The position numbers were made by a program, and so were the translations under genes. A model generated the notes under the pieces. That model was not told where the DNA came from. It ran no database searches and saw only the letters and a program-made list of their open reading frames with translations. From NCBI GenBank assembly GCA_036768485.1, contig JAVLUZ010000273.1, forward strand, positions 5,189,391 through 5,253,390: a stretch of DNA of 64,000 nt. The letters run 5' to 3'. This DNA comes from Mermis nigrescens. Lineage: Eukaryota > Nematoda > Enoplea > Mermithida > Mermithidae. Shown here one piece after another: positions 9,740 to 19,788 of the stretch. Each line of letters starts with the position of its first letter. Position 1 is the first letter of the stretch.

Positions 9740-11155
9740 TTATTTAGCATAAATTGTGACTGACCTATTACTTCTAAAATTTGTATTTCTTTGATAATTG
9801 TTTGAATTACAATTTAGATTTCTATTTACTACATAATTATTGTGAGAATTATTATTATTACTATTATTACCACTGAAATTACGGAAATTACTGTTGCAAT
9901 CCGCCGGATGGTTCCAATATTGTGGCGCAAATCGGCATTGATACGTGGTGTGTGACGTTTTACTGTACACAGCACAAAGGCGTGGTCTTTGACGCAATAG
10001 AGCGCGGATCTCATCGGGCTTTCCTTCAAGGCTCATGGTTCGCTCTGCAGGTAAAATAGATAAATTAAAATCAGATTTTGAATCGGGATGGTTGGGGTAA
10101 TCTTGTATTTCTTCTCGAAATACTTGACGTTTGGTGTACGATGCCCGCCTGATGGCGTCTGCCAGGGTCTCGAATTCCTGATATTTCAACCCCTTGTAAA
10201 TTTTTGGTAATAAACCACAAATGTAAATTGGTTTAATTATACTCTCCCGGCTATGTTCTTATAGTTGGGGATAAGCTGACCTAGCAAGCTTTTTCAGTCT
10301 TTCAGAAAACTCCAGGACGGACTCAGTCTTCCATTGCTTGGCATTGTACACCATGCCCTGATATATATCGCTATCACGCCCCTCTAAAAACTCAGCTTTC
10401 AGTGCATTAACCACATCGTCAAAACTAGGGTTTTGAAGTGTCTCCAAAATATTATTCAAAGTTGCCAAAGCTATCCCTAGAAATTCGATTCCAAAAATGC
10501 AATTTGTATGCATCATTCACAGTCAAAACACTTTGAAGAACTATATATTTTTGAAATCTTTTAATCCATTCAGGGAAAGATTCGCCAAAAGCTCCCGAAA
10601 ATGGTTTAATTCTAAAAGAGCACCAATTCGTTGGAGAGGGTCTCCTAGCGGACCTTGCATATTCGGCTCTATGCGTTGTTGGATCTGGTCCTCCAAGTTG
10701 GTTACTTTTTGAATTAGGGGAGCCCCAAATTCGTCAAATGCAGTTCTAAAAATTTCTTCTATTATTTTGGGATCAAACGCCATTTTTCTAGTGACTGCTT
10801 TTTTTGATTTTCGAATCATAAATTCTTTAAAGATAGGTGCAGAAGTGTTAGGAAATATATTTTCTTGCTCCTACATTGATTCACTTCCTTCCCTTAATTC
10901 AAAATGTCCCAATGTACTCGGAGTAAGAGTCAAAATATTTTTAAATGGAATTGGTTGTACGCCTACTTTTGCAGTACTTTGACCTTTAGGAACAGGAGTA
11001 AATGATGTACGTAAGGTATCTAAAAATAACTGGTGAGCTTTAAGAGTATCTTCAAAAGCTGTTGTATTTTCTTGATCAGAAAATCCTCGAGAAGAGTCTA
11101 AAGCACTTTCCTGAACAACTTCTTCGGTTTCAGAATTGGAATTTGAATCCGTTTT
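9740..11155 (-). pseudogene. Element A gag (frameshifted)
   Basis: Three linked pieces make up gag. The upstream part (about 11155-10820) is open except for one stop near 10880 and is Ser/Glu/Thr-rich. The ORF 10819-10541 begins MIRKSKKAVTRKMAFDPKII. After a frame change, 10516-10259 shows a capsid-like segment (AEFLEGRDSDIYQGMVYNAK ... FSERLKKLARSAYP) of the Retrotrans_gag type. The last ORF, 10189-9740, contains CAVYSKTSHTTYQC, a CCHC knuckle whose second Cys is Tyr, then a long Asn-rich low-complexity tail. Gag would assemble particles and bind RNA. No good ATG is present at the very start. Confidence 0.65.
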
Positions 11156-12086
11156 GACTCTTCACAGTATTCTTCACTTTTCACAATTTTTGATACATTA
11201 ATTTAAGCCGAACGCAATATAGCTGTATCAAAGATAAAATTAGACGACTCGTACTTGACTGTTATATTATCCGTTTACCTGTACATACGCTTTTTGAATT
11301 TATTTCTTTTCGCCATTATTGATAATCAAATCAGTTTATCCGTTTATCACTTATGTATATCAAATCAATTTATCCGCTTAGAGGATATATAATATTTCTT
11401 TTTTATCCTAAACTTTTTGTCAAGTCTGCTGCAATTGCTGGCCAGTCAACGACAGCACGGAAAAAAGACGGAAATGGCCGGCCAAAAACTAAAAATGAAC
11501 TGACTAAAAATCACAAAAAGAGTCAGGGCGTTTAACTTCGCCAAGTCAGGGGCGCCAAAAATAAGAGCAATTTGTCGCTAAAAATAAGAAGGGCACCTAA
11601 AATGAGAGCGGTTTATCTTCGCTAAAAATATGAATGGGGTGCCAAAAATGTGGGCGGTTTAATCTTCGCCAAAAATAATCCTAAAAGCATCAGCAAATGC
11701 TTCAGTTATTTTTTCTCAGACCTTTCACTGGACTTCCAAAGCCCAAAGCAATATCCCAGCTCCTAAGAGTGCCTCGAGTATCAGAAAAACAATAACTAAA
11801 GGAAATTTCTGCTTTTTTACTCGACTTCCAAGGCAATATCCCAGCCTTTAAGACTACCTCTTAAGCAAAGAAATTCACATGTGCTGTTGTGATTTTTTAA
11901 ATTTATTTCTATTCAATTATTCAATAAATGAATATAATTAGAACGGTATTTGGGAGAGTAAATAGGAGAAACTCTCAAAGGAAAAATAAGGCCTTTTTTC
12001 CAAAAGGAAAAAAGAATTAAGAGCGTAGGTAGTTCAGTTCTAAGTTAAAACGATTTTTTTGTGAGTTCAGAAAATAGAATCAAAAC

Positions 12087-12106
12087 GGATCCTACTTTCT
12101 GCGCCA
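12087..12106 (-). other. Primer-binding site of element A
   Basis: On the minus strand TGGCGCAGAAAGTAGGATCC begins three bases inside the LTR edge (12110). A TGG start at this place is what the CCA end of a primer tRNA would pair with. I cannot name the tRNA from memory. Confidence 0.65.
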
Positions 12107-12109
12107 CAA

Positions 12110-13416
12110 TGTCAAGTCAGCGCTTTACTCTTCTTTATTATTTCACCTTTCAGAGATCTTATTCCGCCTTAATTTGGTGCACGTTCGATAATTTTCTCGC
12201 CTTTGTACGTTTTACCTTACTACGCTGTTATTCCTAATCACAGATTGGGTCTCCCGGTCTATAATCCCCCATGTATTAAATGCGTTAACACTTAATTATT
12301 TTAAAGAAATATTCAATCCTTCGTTTATTAATTAAATGACCGAAATTCTGACTCTACAAATGATTAGGTACAATTGGTTACTTATGGTATTAATCCACAA
12401 ATACTGTTACAAATCGATAGCTAACTAGAATAAGTGAATTTATCGGCTAATGAATAATGGACGGAGAAAGTTTAATGTTAGAGACAAAAGGATAATGAGG
12501 GTTCTAACAGTAAGATAAGATATGCCGAGACGCTGACTGACGGAAGCAGTCAGGAAAAACGGAGCACAAAAGTTGGAAGCAGACCGATGGCAGAAAGCAA
12601 ACGTTAGACTGAGACACTTTTCCTGTTCACGTTACTTCTATTAAAATGGTTTTTTCGGACTTTCCACTTGGATCGCTGATCGGGTCATATTTTAAGAAAA
12701 TGACCTCCCATTTCCGGATTTTTCTGTAGTCCGAGTTCCATGCTTTTTACACAGGATCTTGAGTTTTCTATACGCATTTGCATGCATTTAGCGCTTCTAT
12801 GATCTCAAGCGTACTTTCCATGCACTTTCTATGCTTTAACCCGAAGTGGCATGTTCTTTTCGTCCATGTCTGCATTTTTTATGTTTAAACCTGTGGCTCA
12901 CGGTTTTCTATGTGATTCAATTTTTCTGTATCATTTCTATACTTGCTTATTCATTTTACGTGTTTTCCAACTTCCATATATAATTTCTACACGAAGCTGT
13001 TGGATTTACGCTCTGCGTTCTTGGCTGTACTTTCTGTACACCTACACGCGTTTTATGCTCGTTTTCTCCGAATTTCTCGATCGTTTTTTAGGTTTTTTAT
13101 CACCTCGGATTTATGGCCTTAAATCGCCACTTTAAGCTATTAATCAAGCCTGTTACTTTAACAATTTTATTAATGTGTTTTGCTAAATGGCCATCGTAAT
13201 TGGTTTTTTGGCTGATACTTGCTCCTTCCTCCGGTCTATCTTATACTACAGTCTTACCTTACAATAATTTAAAAACACGCTTAACTACGGTTATCATAAC
13301 ACTTATATACAAATAATGATAATTTATCATAGAATAATTAATACACGTGAACATGTGATATACGGACATGCAACATTATATAAGTATATGTATAGTATTT
13401 TGCAATGTACTTGACA
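12110..13416 (-). repeat. Element A 5' LTR (right copy), complete
   Basis: 1307 bp bounded by short inverted ends, TGTCAAGT at 12110 and ACTTGACA ending at 13416. Bases 12291-13416 are the counterpart of 1143-2274. The first ~180 bases here have no partner in the window because the left LTR is split by the Harbinger insertion. A PBS lies just inside 12110. Directly outside 13416 the sequence continues as a plus-strand env copy, so this LTR marks an insertion point. Confidence 0.85.
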
Positions 13417-14487
13417 CATGGGTGACAAAAGTTTTCAAATTTGCAGCACAAGCTGTAGTGGCCATGCAGTAAATTTGCCTCGTTCAATTAAATGCGTTTT
13501 ACCTGGGGGACTGATCTCCAAACTCGAAAAGCGAAATGTCACGATTTTTGTCCCCAGAATTGAGCCAAAAAATGTTACTGCCATAAATGTATGAAAATTA
13601 CTCGAACTGTTTTTACAAATACTGGGTTTTTTGGTTCAAAAGGCATAGTTTTGGATAAAAGCGAGAGTCAACCAGTTATTTACGACACTTGCAAAAATTC
13701 TTATGAAAATAAGGAGTTCGAAAATCTTCATTTAAGCAAAAATGCAGATGGGTTTTGGACCACTGATTTAAAGTTGACAATTCCTTTTTTGTGATACTGC
13801 AGCAATATTTATAGCACAGTCATTAATTTTGTAATTGAAGAAGGACAAGTAGCTAACTGGGATGGAGAAACTGCTATTTCCGACCTAGGGGACATAAGTA
13901 TATGTCATCCCACCTACGGAAAATGCAAAAATTTAGAAAGTACTTTTATTTGGCCGGGTGAGGTTTTTCAAGAGGTTTGCCCTTATGTCACCCGAGGTAC
14001 ATTTTCATCGCTCATCAGCAAAGATTATGTTGTCATAGACGACCTGCAAGCTGCATTTAGAGTAAGGAATAAGTACACAAAGTGTAACAAAATACAAAAC
14101 GCATATAATTCAGAGCAAGGAGTCTTAGTTGGGTTTAAATCTGACCGAGGGGCTAGAGTCCGGTCCAAACATAAGCTAAAAGTGCCTAAGTTTATTAAAA
14201 TAGAAAAACTGACTTCGATCCTGTAAATTCTAAATTAAATTATCTCGAAATTCGACTTCTCCAAGAAGAAATTTCAAATTTTCGAAGAATTTGGCACAAA
14301 CTTTGCCATCAATTTCAGAGAAATATATTTATAATTTGGCAACTTTCATATCTTTACTTCACAATGGGAGCCAGAGCATTTTTCCAGAGGATGGACCTGA
14401 CCGCTGAATTAACAGGCCAAATTATAACCCTGTGGGGCTGCAAAAAAGTAAATGTAACAAAAATCTATAAGGGATCATAAAATAAAT
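13417..14487 (+). pseudogene. Second env-like glycoprotein fragment, plus strand
   Basis: This stretch aligns with the element A env gene (minus-strand 7650 down to about 6560) but runs on the plus strand. Shared landmarks in order are TRTVFTNTGFFGSKGIV, HLSKNADGFWTTD, CHPTYGKCKNLE, and GARAFFQRMDLTAELTG. It is clearly diverged from the A copy and holds several stops and frameshifts (about 13793, 14222). It begins abruptly at the LTR edge, mid-gene, and ends abruptly at 14487. The simplest reading is that A inserted into a relative's env gene, with the rest of that gene now left of the window or lost. Confidence 0.75.
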
Positions 14488-15031
14488 TGTGACTTATGCA
14501 TGGGCGCGCTATGGAGTTAGCTATGTAACCTAAGCCGCGTTGCTAGGGACTTGCTGAATAAGTACTTGCAGTATGTATGGATACCTCAACCAGCAGCATG
14601 CCGCCGGGGAAGATACCCTACACACAGACAACTACAAGAACAACAACCCACAATAAGTACCTTCAGGGCTCACCTAAGTACCTTGCTACACTTAGCACTG
14701 GTCTGGGAGCTACGGCAATCTGCCTCTATTCTTCCTCTCGACCCTAAATACCTACTATCTAAAATCTCCTCGGATGTGACTGGTCCGGTACCTAAGGAGA
14801 TTGCAGGAGTAAAATTTTGACTGCAGAACCCAACACAGGAGTAATTAGATAACCCTGGTATTTACCCGAGGTCCTTGGACCTGTTTTAGACCATAAGAAT
14901 ATTTTTCGCAAAAAGAATTGAAAGGTTTTGCACTAGATTACCTATGGCGAAACTACTTATAAATTTTGGTTCCAATAGCACTCTGTACAATAAATACAAC
15001 AACAAAGAGCTTTATTCCGGGCTGTCATCCA
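14488..15031 (+). repeat. Possible solo LTR or LTR-like block
   Basis: The env fragment stops abruptly where TGTGACTTATGCATGGGCGC begins. The next ~540 bases are more GC-rich than their surroundings, hold no conserved protein, carry AATAAA at 14989-14994, and end in CA around 15031. This has the look of an LTR inserted into env, but no partner copy and no flanking duplication could be found in the window. Confidence 0.3.
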
Positions 15032-15060
15032 CTATAAAAATTATGTAATAATTTTTATAG
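15032..15060. repeat. Short perfect inverted repeat
   Basis: Arms CTATAAAAATTA and TAATTTTTATAG pair perfectly around five bases (TGTAA). No gene is seen from here to about 16150, where the sequence is AT-rich and unremarkable. Confidence 0.6.
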
Positions 15061-16157
15061 GCTTTGGTTCGAAAGAGGATTGATGAATTTTGAGAAAAAT
15101 GATAACCAAAAGGTTTTACCCAAAATTCTCCAGCAGTCAAAGTGACAAAGTTGAAGATGACACGCCAAAAACGAGTAAGCACCAACGCGACCCAGCCAAA
15201 CAAATAATGGCAGTTTGGGGGTTTACAGTAAGAAGAAAAAAGAAATTATAATTTTATGTCAATAAATGGCACTACTTGCGCATGGATTTTTCCGGTCTCT
15301 GCACAGGCTTAATGTGAATAGCAGTCATGTTGCCTATGTTTTGAATGTAAAGAAAGAGAGGGTGTATAGTGGCTTCCACAGGCAATTCGCATTTGTGTAT
15401 CCCTTGCAACACATAGCAATATAAAGTCCAATTAATTGACACTGCGTGACTGGGTAGCCTCTGCACGTCCTACTGTCCGATTCTGTCCGACTGCGAACTA
15501 ATTGCTATTAGATGGCTGGATAGCCGGAATGGTAACTCAAAGACCGGATGGTCAAAGTAGATGCAGTAAAATGCATTTAGCCATAAGTGTAAATGGCCCG
15601 TGTAGATACATTATCTACACTCCTCACCTCACCAGGAAAAAATTCGGATCATGAGCTGAATTTTTAAAATGGAATGAAATTATCCAAAAGATAAGAGAAA
15701 TTGTTGGGGATCCAACAAATGGAAATTTTGAGTAAATCAGTGAAATTTGTAGGTTGGGCCCCCTGTGGAGGGGGGAGAAAAATTTGAACTGAAAAGTTTG
15801 GCGGCTGAATCCATGACTGAGCCTCTGTCGAGTAGTGCAGAGATCGGAAAAATAAATTTGAATAAAAGAAAAATTTAAGTAGATTTTAGATAAAATTAAG
15901 ATAAGGCCACAAAATTGCTTTGAGCAAGAGAAAAAAACAACAAGATTAAGACAATGAGATTATGACGAGTTTATGGCACATGTAATGTTTAAAACAAAAC
16001 TAGTAGCATTATGACAAGAAATTTTACCATAAAACGCAAATAAAATGACATTGATCCAACAAACAATAAACTGCTGGCCATGGGGCATCAAACACAGAGT
16101 CCAAATATAGAGCAAAATCCAAATGTGGCAATTAGCGGCGTTTATGATTGGGCTCCA
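15061..16157. other. No gene recognised
   Basis: About 1.1 kb of AT-rich DNA between the LTR-like block and element B. Only short ORFs without family resemblance occur. It may include the unrecognised 3' end of element B. Confidence 0.5.
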
Positions 16158-17114
16158 TCATTGGAAAAAAATGCGGCGAACAAATTGAACGGTGATGCGA
16201 TGAATTGCTAGAGTCAGTATTGCGACACGGCAATGGGCAATTGCTGGCTGATGATAGACTAGCGGCAGACTAGAAGGTGTAGCCAGATGGCAAAACTTGT
16301 CAAAGTTCTGATTTGCACATGGTGGCAATGGAAAGCGGCTGAAACTGCCTGAACTACTGGTCAAATGCAGTGGCAAATGCGATTGTTGTTGTTGACCACA
16401 ACTTTTGATTGACTGCGGCAGTGATTGTGACTGCTGCGGAAAATGACCAAAACTTCCACTGGAATGCCGCGGCAAACGCATTGGTGTTGGAAAGCAACCA
16501 AAACCTCTGCTTGAACACGGCAGCAACCGTTGCTGCGGGATTGATTCCAGCAGCAGATTTGAATGGGGCTGTTGCTGCATGTGCAACCGTTGACCCATTT
16601 GTTTGTGCGGCATTGACATTACTAGCTTTTGAGGTAGAATTAGCCTGAAATGAGAAAAAGAGGGTCCGAGTTTTGAATGCAATGGCTTTGACGACTCAGC
16701 TAATTGGCGGTAGATCATTTCTTGCCTCTCACGCTGTTCTTTCCATTTTTGGTTGGCCTTATACGCTTGTTGTGTATGCTTGTATTTGTTCTGATCTTGT
16801 TGCTTTGCCCTTACAAAAGGAATAGCTTTGTGATAGGATTGTAGGCGTTCCATATACACCATCTGATCCTCACGCCTTATATCCGAAGCCATGGCTAACG
16901 AGCCTGGACAACGCGCGACTGTGACGTAAGGCGGTGGCGGCATTGGATTTGTTTTGCGCTCGGCTTGTTTGATTATCATCCGAGCTTGGCGTGTTTTGAT
17001 TTGAGCCTGCAAAAAAAGTTCAAGAGCGTTTTGTCTCTTTTTTGCTTGGGGTCTAGATGGGCCCTGCAAAGGAGCAAAACGTTCTGCGATTGACATCACT
17101 GTTGATTTTGACAA
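16158..17114 (-). CDS. Element B downstream ORF, basic and Gln/Pro/Ser-rich (318 codons)
   Basis: This is the longest intact ORF of the window. The first half is basic and helical (KKRQNALELFLQAQIKTRQA, KYKHTQQAYKANQKWKEQRE), the second half is rich in Gln, Pro, Ser and His (MQQQPHSNLLLE, GQQQQSHLPLHL). There is no enzyme motif, signal peptide or membrane helix. It follows the exonuclease-like gene of element B on the same strand after a decayed segment. An RNA- or DNA-binding or particle-associated role can only be guessed from composition. It could also be chance persistence of a compositionally biased frame. Confidence 0.4.
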   Translation of the reverse strand: MSKSTVMSIAERFAPLQGPSRPQAKKRQNALELFLQAQIKTRQARMIIKQAERKTNPMPPPPYVTVARCPGSLAMASDIRREDQMVYMERLQSYHKAIPFVRAKQQDQNKYKHTQQAYKANQKWKEQRERQEMIYRQLAESSKPLHSKLGPSFSHFRLILPQKLVMSMPHKQMGQRLHMQQQPHSNLLLESIPQQRLLPCSSRGFGCFPTPMRLPRHSSGSFGHFPQQSQSLPQSIKSCGQQQQSHLPLHLTSSSGSFSRFPLPPCANQNFDKFCHLATPSSLPLVYHQPAIAHCRVAILTLAIHRITVQFVRRIFFQ

Positions 17115-17990
17115 ATTTTGTCCAGCTCATTGGATAGCTTTTTCTGAAGATAAAATGACGAATGTTGTTGTGATTTGTGACAGCCAAACTGAGCAGGCAC
17201 AGATAAATCTGGATCCGTAGCTTTGCATATACACTGTATGTTGCAATGTAGCGTGACAGGATCCTTGATTTCCCCGCTAGTTCCGGGAATGCTTCCCTCA
17301 AAAACTGCGTGTAAGTTGGGCCAAAGAACGCGGCAAGCAGCAGGCATCAAATTTGTTCACACATTTGCCAGGCAATTCCAGGATCGCCATATAGAGTTGC
17401 AAATGTGTAGAAGCATTGGTCCATATAGCGCAACAGTGATGAAGCTTGCATCATGTGCGCTGTAGCAATAATTGGTTCACGGCTGAAATCAATTTCGTAT
17501 TCTTGCTTGAATTCACAAAATGCTTTAAAAATATTCACCATTTGTTGAATTGTGATACACAATGGCGCCATATGATCAGGTTGTGGCTGAATATGGTGTC
17601 GGAAAAAATTCTGGCTACAATGTTGCTCCACTTTGCATGTTCATTTGCGAGAGCGTTGGCAAAAATGGATGATTTGCGACATATTGAATGCTCACTTCAT
17701 AGAGCATATAGCTTATTGTAATGAACATACAATTTTGTGTAAACAATGGATCTGGATAGAACTGGCAATGGAAAACACAGGGCTGCGTTGTAAAACGTGG
17801 CACAGCCTGGTTCCTGGGGCCTTTGTCCTCTTTCACTTCAGTGGGAAGCCATGGCTAAATTGTTGGCCTGTCCGGCGTATTTGCAATTTGACAAAATCTC
17901 AGGTATCGTGCACATATTGAGTTGTAGCAAACTTGAATATCATCATGTAGGCCCTTGAACAATTCCACACCTGCTTCTGGCCCAAGTCAT
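17096..17990 (-). pseudogene. Element B decayed coding segment of unknown function
   Basis: Overlapping minus-strand ORFs (17836-17615, 17631-17347, 17350-17096) form a discontinuous reading. Recognisable pieces are a hydrophobic-helical stretch 'FKAFCEFKQEYEIDFSREPI' and, after a frameshift near 17350, a Cys/His-bearing stretch with HCNIQCICKA and a FGCHKSQQHS segment. An upstream part near 17990-17890 reads NFHANDLGQKQVWNCSRAYM. I do not recognise the family. It lies between the Gln-rich ORFs of element B and is probably part of the same downstream gene. Confidence 0.35.
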
Positions 17991-18022
17991 TTGCATGAAA
18001 ATTGTGGAAATTTTTGGTAAGG

Positions 18023-18505
18023 TTAGTTTGTTCCTTGTAACTCTTGCATGATCTGATGAAAGTAATTTGCACAGGCGGTTATTTGCAATTGTTCTACCAT
18101 ATCTTGCACCTGCATTGGTTGCTGAACGTGGGCTTGAACGCTCTGCTCTGTCATAGTTGACTGCAAAATTTGCAGAATTTGCTGAGACGGCAATGACTTG
18201 GCAGCGGCAAATGGCAACGCCATTGAAGACATGATATTTTGAATATCACTTGACGTCGCGTAGGCGGGCGGTGGCATGACTGAAGCTTGAGCAGCTTGTG
18301 GGATTGCAAAACGTGGCTTTTGTTTAGGCACCGGCTGTGAAACAAATGGCAAGTTTTTGACATCCAGGGGCCAACCCAACATAGTGGTGGTTGTGGCCGC
18401 AACTGAAAACCTATCAAAAATGTTTGTTTCCATGGGCTCAGGCGGATTGAGTGATGTCGACAGTAGGCGAGCGATAATGTCAAAAACTGCTTGTTGCGTC
18501 GGCAA
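18023..18505 (-). pseudogene. Element B Pro/Gln/Ala-rich ORF after the exonuclease-like domain
   Basis: A 160-codon ORF starting MPTQQAVFDIIARLLSTSLN. It is low in complexity, with runs such as FAIPQAAQASVMPPPAYATS, and many Gln residues near its end (QSVQAHVQQPMQVQDMVEQL). In element C the corresponding position (30730-31203) is also Pro/Thr/Ala-rich. It is probably the disordered C-terminal part of the exonuclease-like protein or a following ORF. No catalytic motif is seen. Confidence 0.35.
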
Positions 18506-18576
18506 TGGCGGACACTGTACAGCTGGCGCAAAAGGCGGATTGCCCTACTCATCTGGCTCATAGGCATTGAAAACAA

Positions 18577-19788
18577 TCATTGTTGGGTCCTCGCCATCCA
18601 ATTCTGGTGCAGTTCTGCAATATGCCCTTTGTTTGGCTCTTCACCTTTTGGGTATGTTAGGTGGCAATTTTGACAGCTTAATAAATAGTGGCTCTGGCAG
18701 CGGCGCTGCTTGAATTGCGAATTCATCACCTTAAAGGTGAAACCATTGGGGATTTGTTGGGGAGAAATTCTTCCCATGTTTAGTGAATACATGTTGAAGA
18801 GTATGTAGACATCAAGTGAAAATATAGCGTCTAATGCGAGATATTGCAACATAGGACCCGTCAGCGGCATATTCCATGCCTGGCCAATTTGGCTGACTGC
18901 CGTCATATCTGACTCCACATCAAAAAGAATGCTGCCAGCATTTTGAGACAATGATTTCTAGCGTTGAAACAATTTCCAATCATGAAAAATTGACTCATGG
19001 TTAATTCAATATAGTAGCTTTGAACACGGAACACGAGGGTGGTTTCCCATCACTATTTTGTAGATAGGTCGCAACATCTGTACAATGTGGGCCATAGACG
19101 TGAAAGTAGGCAATTTTGTTGTTGCTGGGGTTGTGGCAAGCTAGGAAGACATTCCATAAAGGGGTCTCTAGCAATTCTGCCAACCCAAAAGGGGGTTGTG
19201 AAAACCAGTAAACATCCCAGACAAACACTTGGCCTTGTATGTCGGCAAGCTGGATATATCTGACAAATGGGCCATTAGACCCCATGTAGCTGGGGTGCAG
19301 CTGTTGCCAGTATCACTCCCAACTGCGATATTGCATGAATGAGCAATCTTTAACATGCTCTGAATCAAAGCCAAAGAAATATTGGCCATTCAGCTTATTT
19401 GTGGGCCTGAAAATTGTATGTATGGCATTGTACAATTGCTGGTGCATTTTGGTCATTATGGTACATCAAATGTCGTTTTCCGGCACATGTGGCGCTGAAA
19501 GTGGGATACGCTCCATGTTCGCCAGTAACCACCTACATTGGGCAGTGATGCAATTGTAGTGGTTTGGCCCTTCCTCTGGCAAGCAATTGCAAAGGTTGGG
19601 GTGAGGTGCTCGATGTTTTCGAAATATTGATGTTGAGGGGGCAGCTCATTGGCGTAATACTGCTTTTCAGCAGCCGCAGCTTTGAGCGCTACGAGGAAGT
19701 TGGCAGCGCTGTTGTGTTTCCCGCGGCTGAATGTTGGACAATCTTGGTCAATGATGTCCTCTTCTGTTGGGGCATGCTGCTCAGCCAT
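18577..19788 (-). pseudogene. Element B DEDDy 3'-5' exonuclease-like gene (broken)
   Basis: The reading begins at ATG 19788 inside the integrase frame and runs with breaks to 18577. Exonuclease landmarks appear in order. Motif I is YFFGFDSEHV, with D-S-E codons at 19358-19366. A conserved FVRYIQLADIQGQVFVWDVY strand follows. The motif II region is FLACHNPSNNKIAYFH. Motif III is MLQYLALDAIFSLDVYILF near 18830-18850, with the Y-x3-D pattern of the DEDDy type (RNase D/WRN/Egalitarian group). At the usual motif II Asp there is Asn, as in element C. Stops at 19313-19315 and near 19000, plus frameshifts, kill this copy. A Cys-rich tail (CQSHYLLSCQNCH) follows. Confidence 0.6.

Larger units (their letters stand above)
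1144..13416 (-). mobile_element. Element A: Ty3/gypsy-type LTR retrotransposon with env-like gene between gag and pol
   Basis: The two LTRs, PBS (12087-12106) and PPT (about 2277-2285) delimit a ~12.3-kb minus-strand element. Order in transcription: 5' LTR, gag (11155-9740), two unknown ORFs (9575-8576), env-like glycoprotein (7996-5846), then protease, RT, RNase H and integrase (5871-2293), 3' LTR. PR-RT-RH-IN order and the RT and GPY/F motifs place pol in Ty3/gypsy. Every gene has stops or frameshifts, the RT catalytic box is altered and integrase has an internal deletion, so the copy is dead. Element E and fragment F keep the same env-then-PR junction, which makes the order unlikely to be a rearrangement private to this copy. 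Confidence 0.85.

Noticed and set aside
16409..16648. Ala/Val-rich plus-strand ORF
   Set aside because: Complement of the Gln/Leu-rich part of the 318-codon minus-strand ORF; composition alone explains it.
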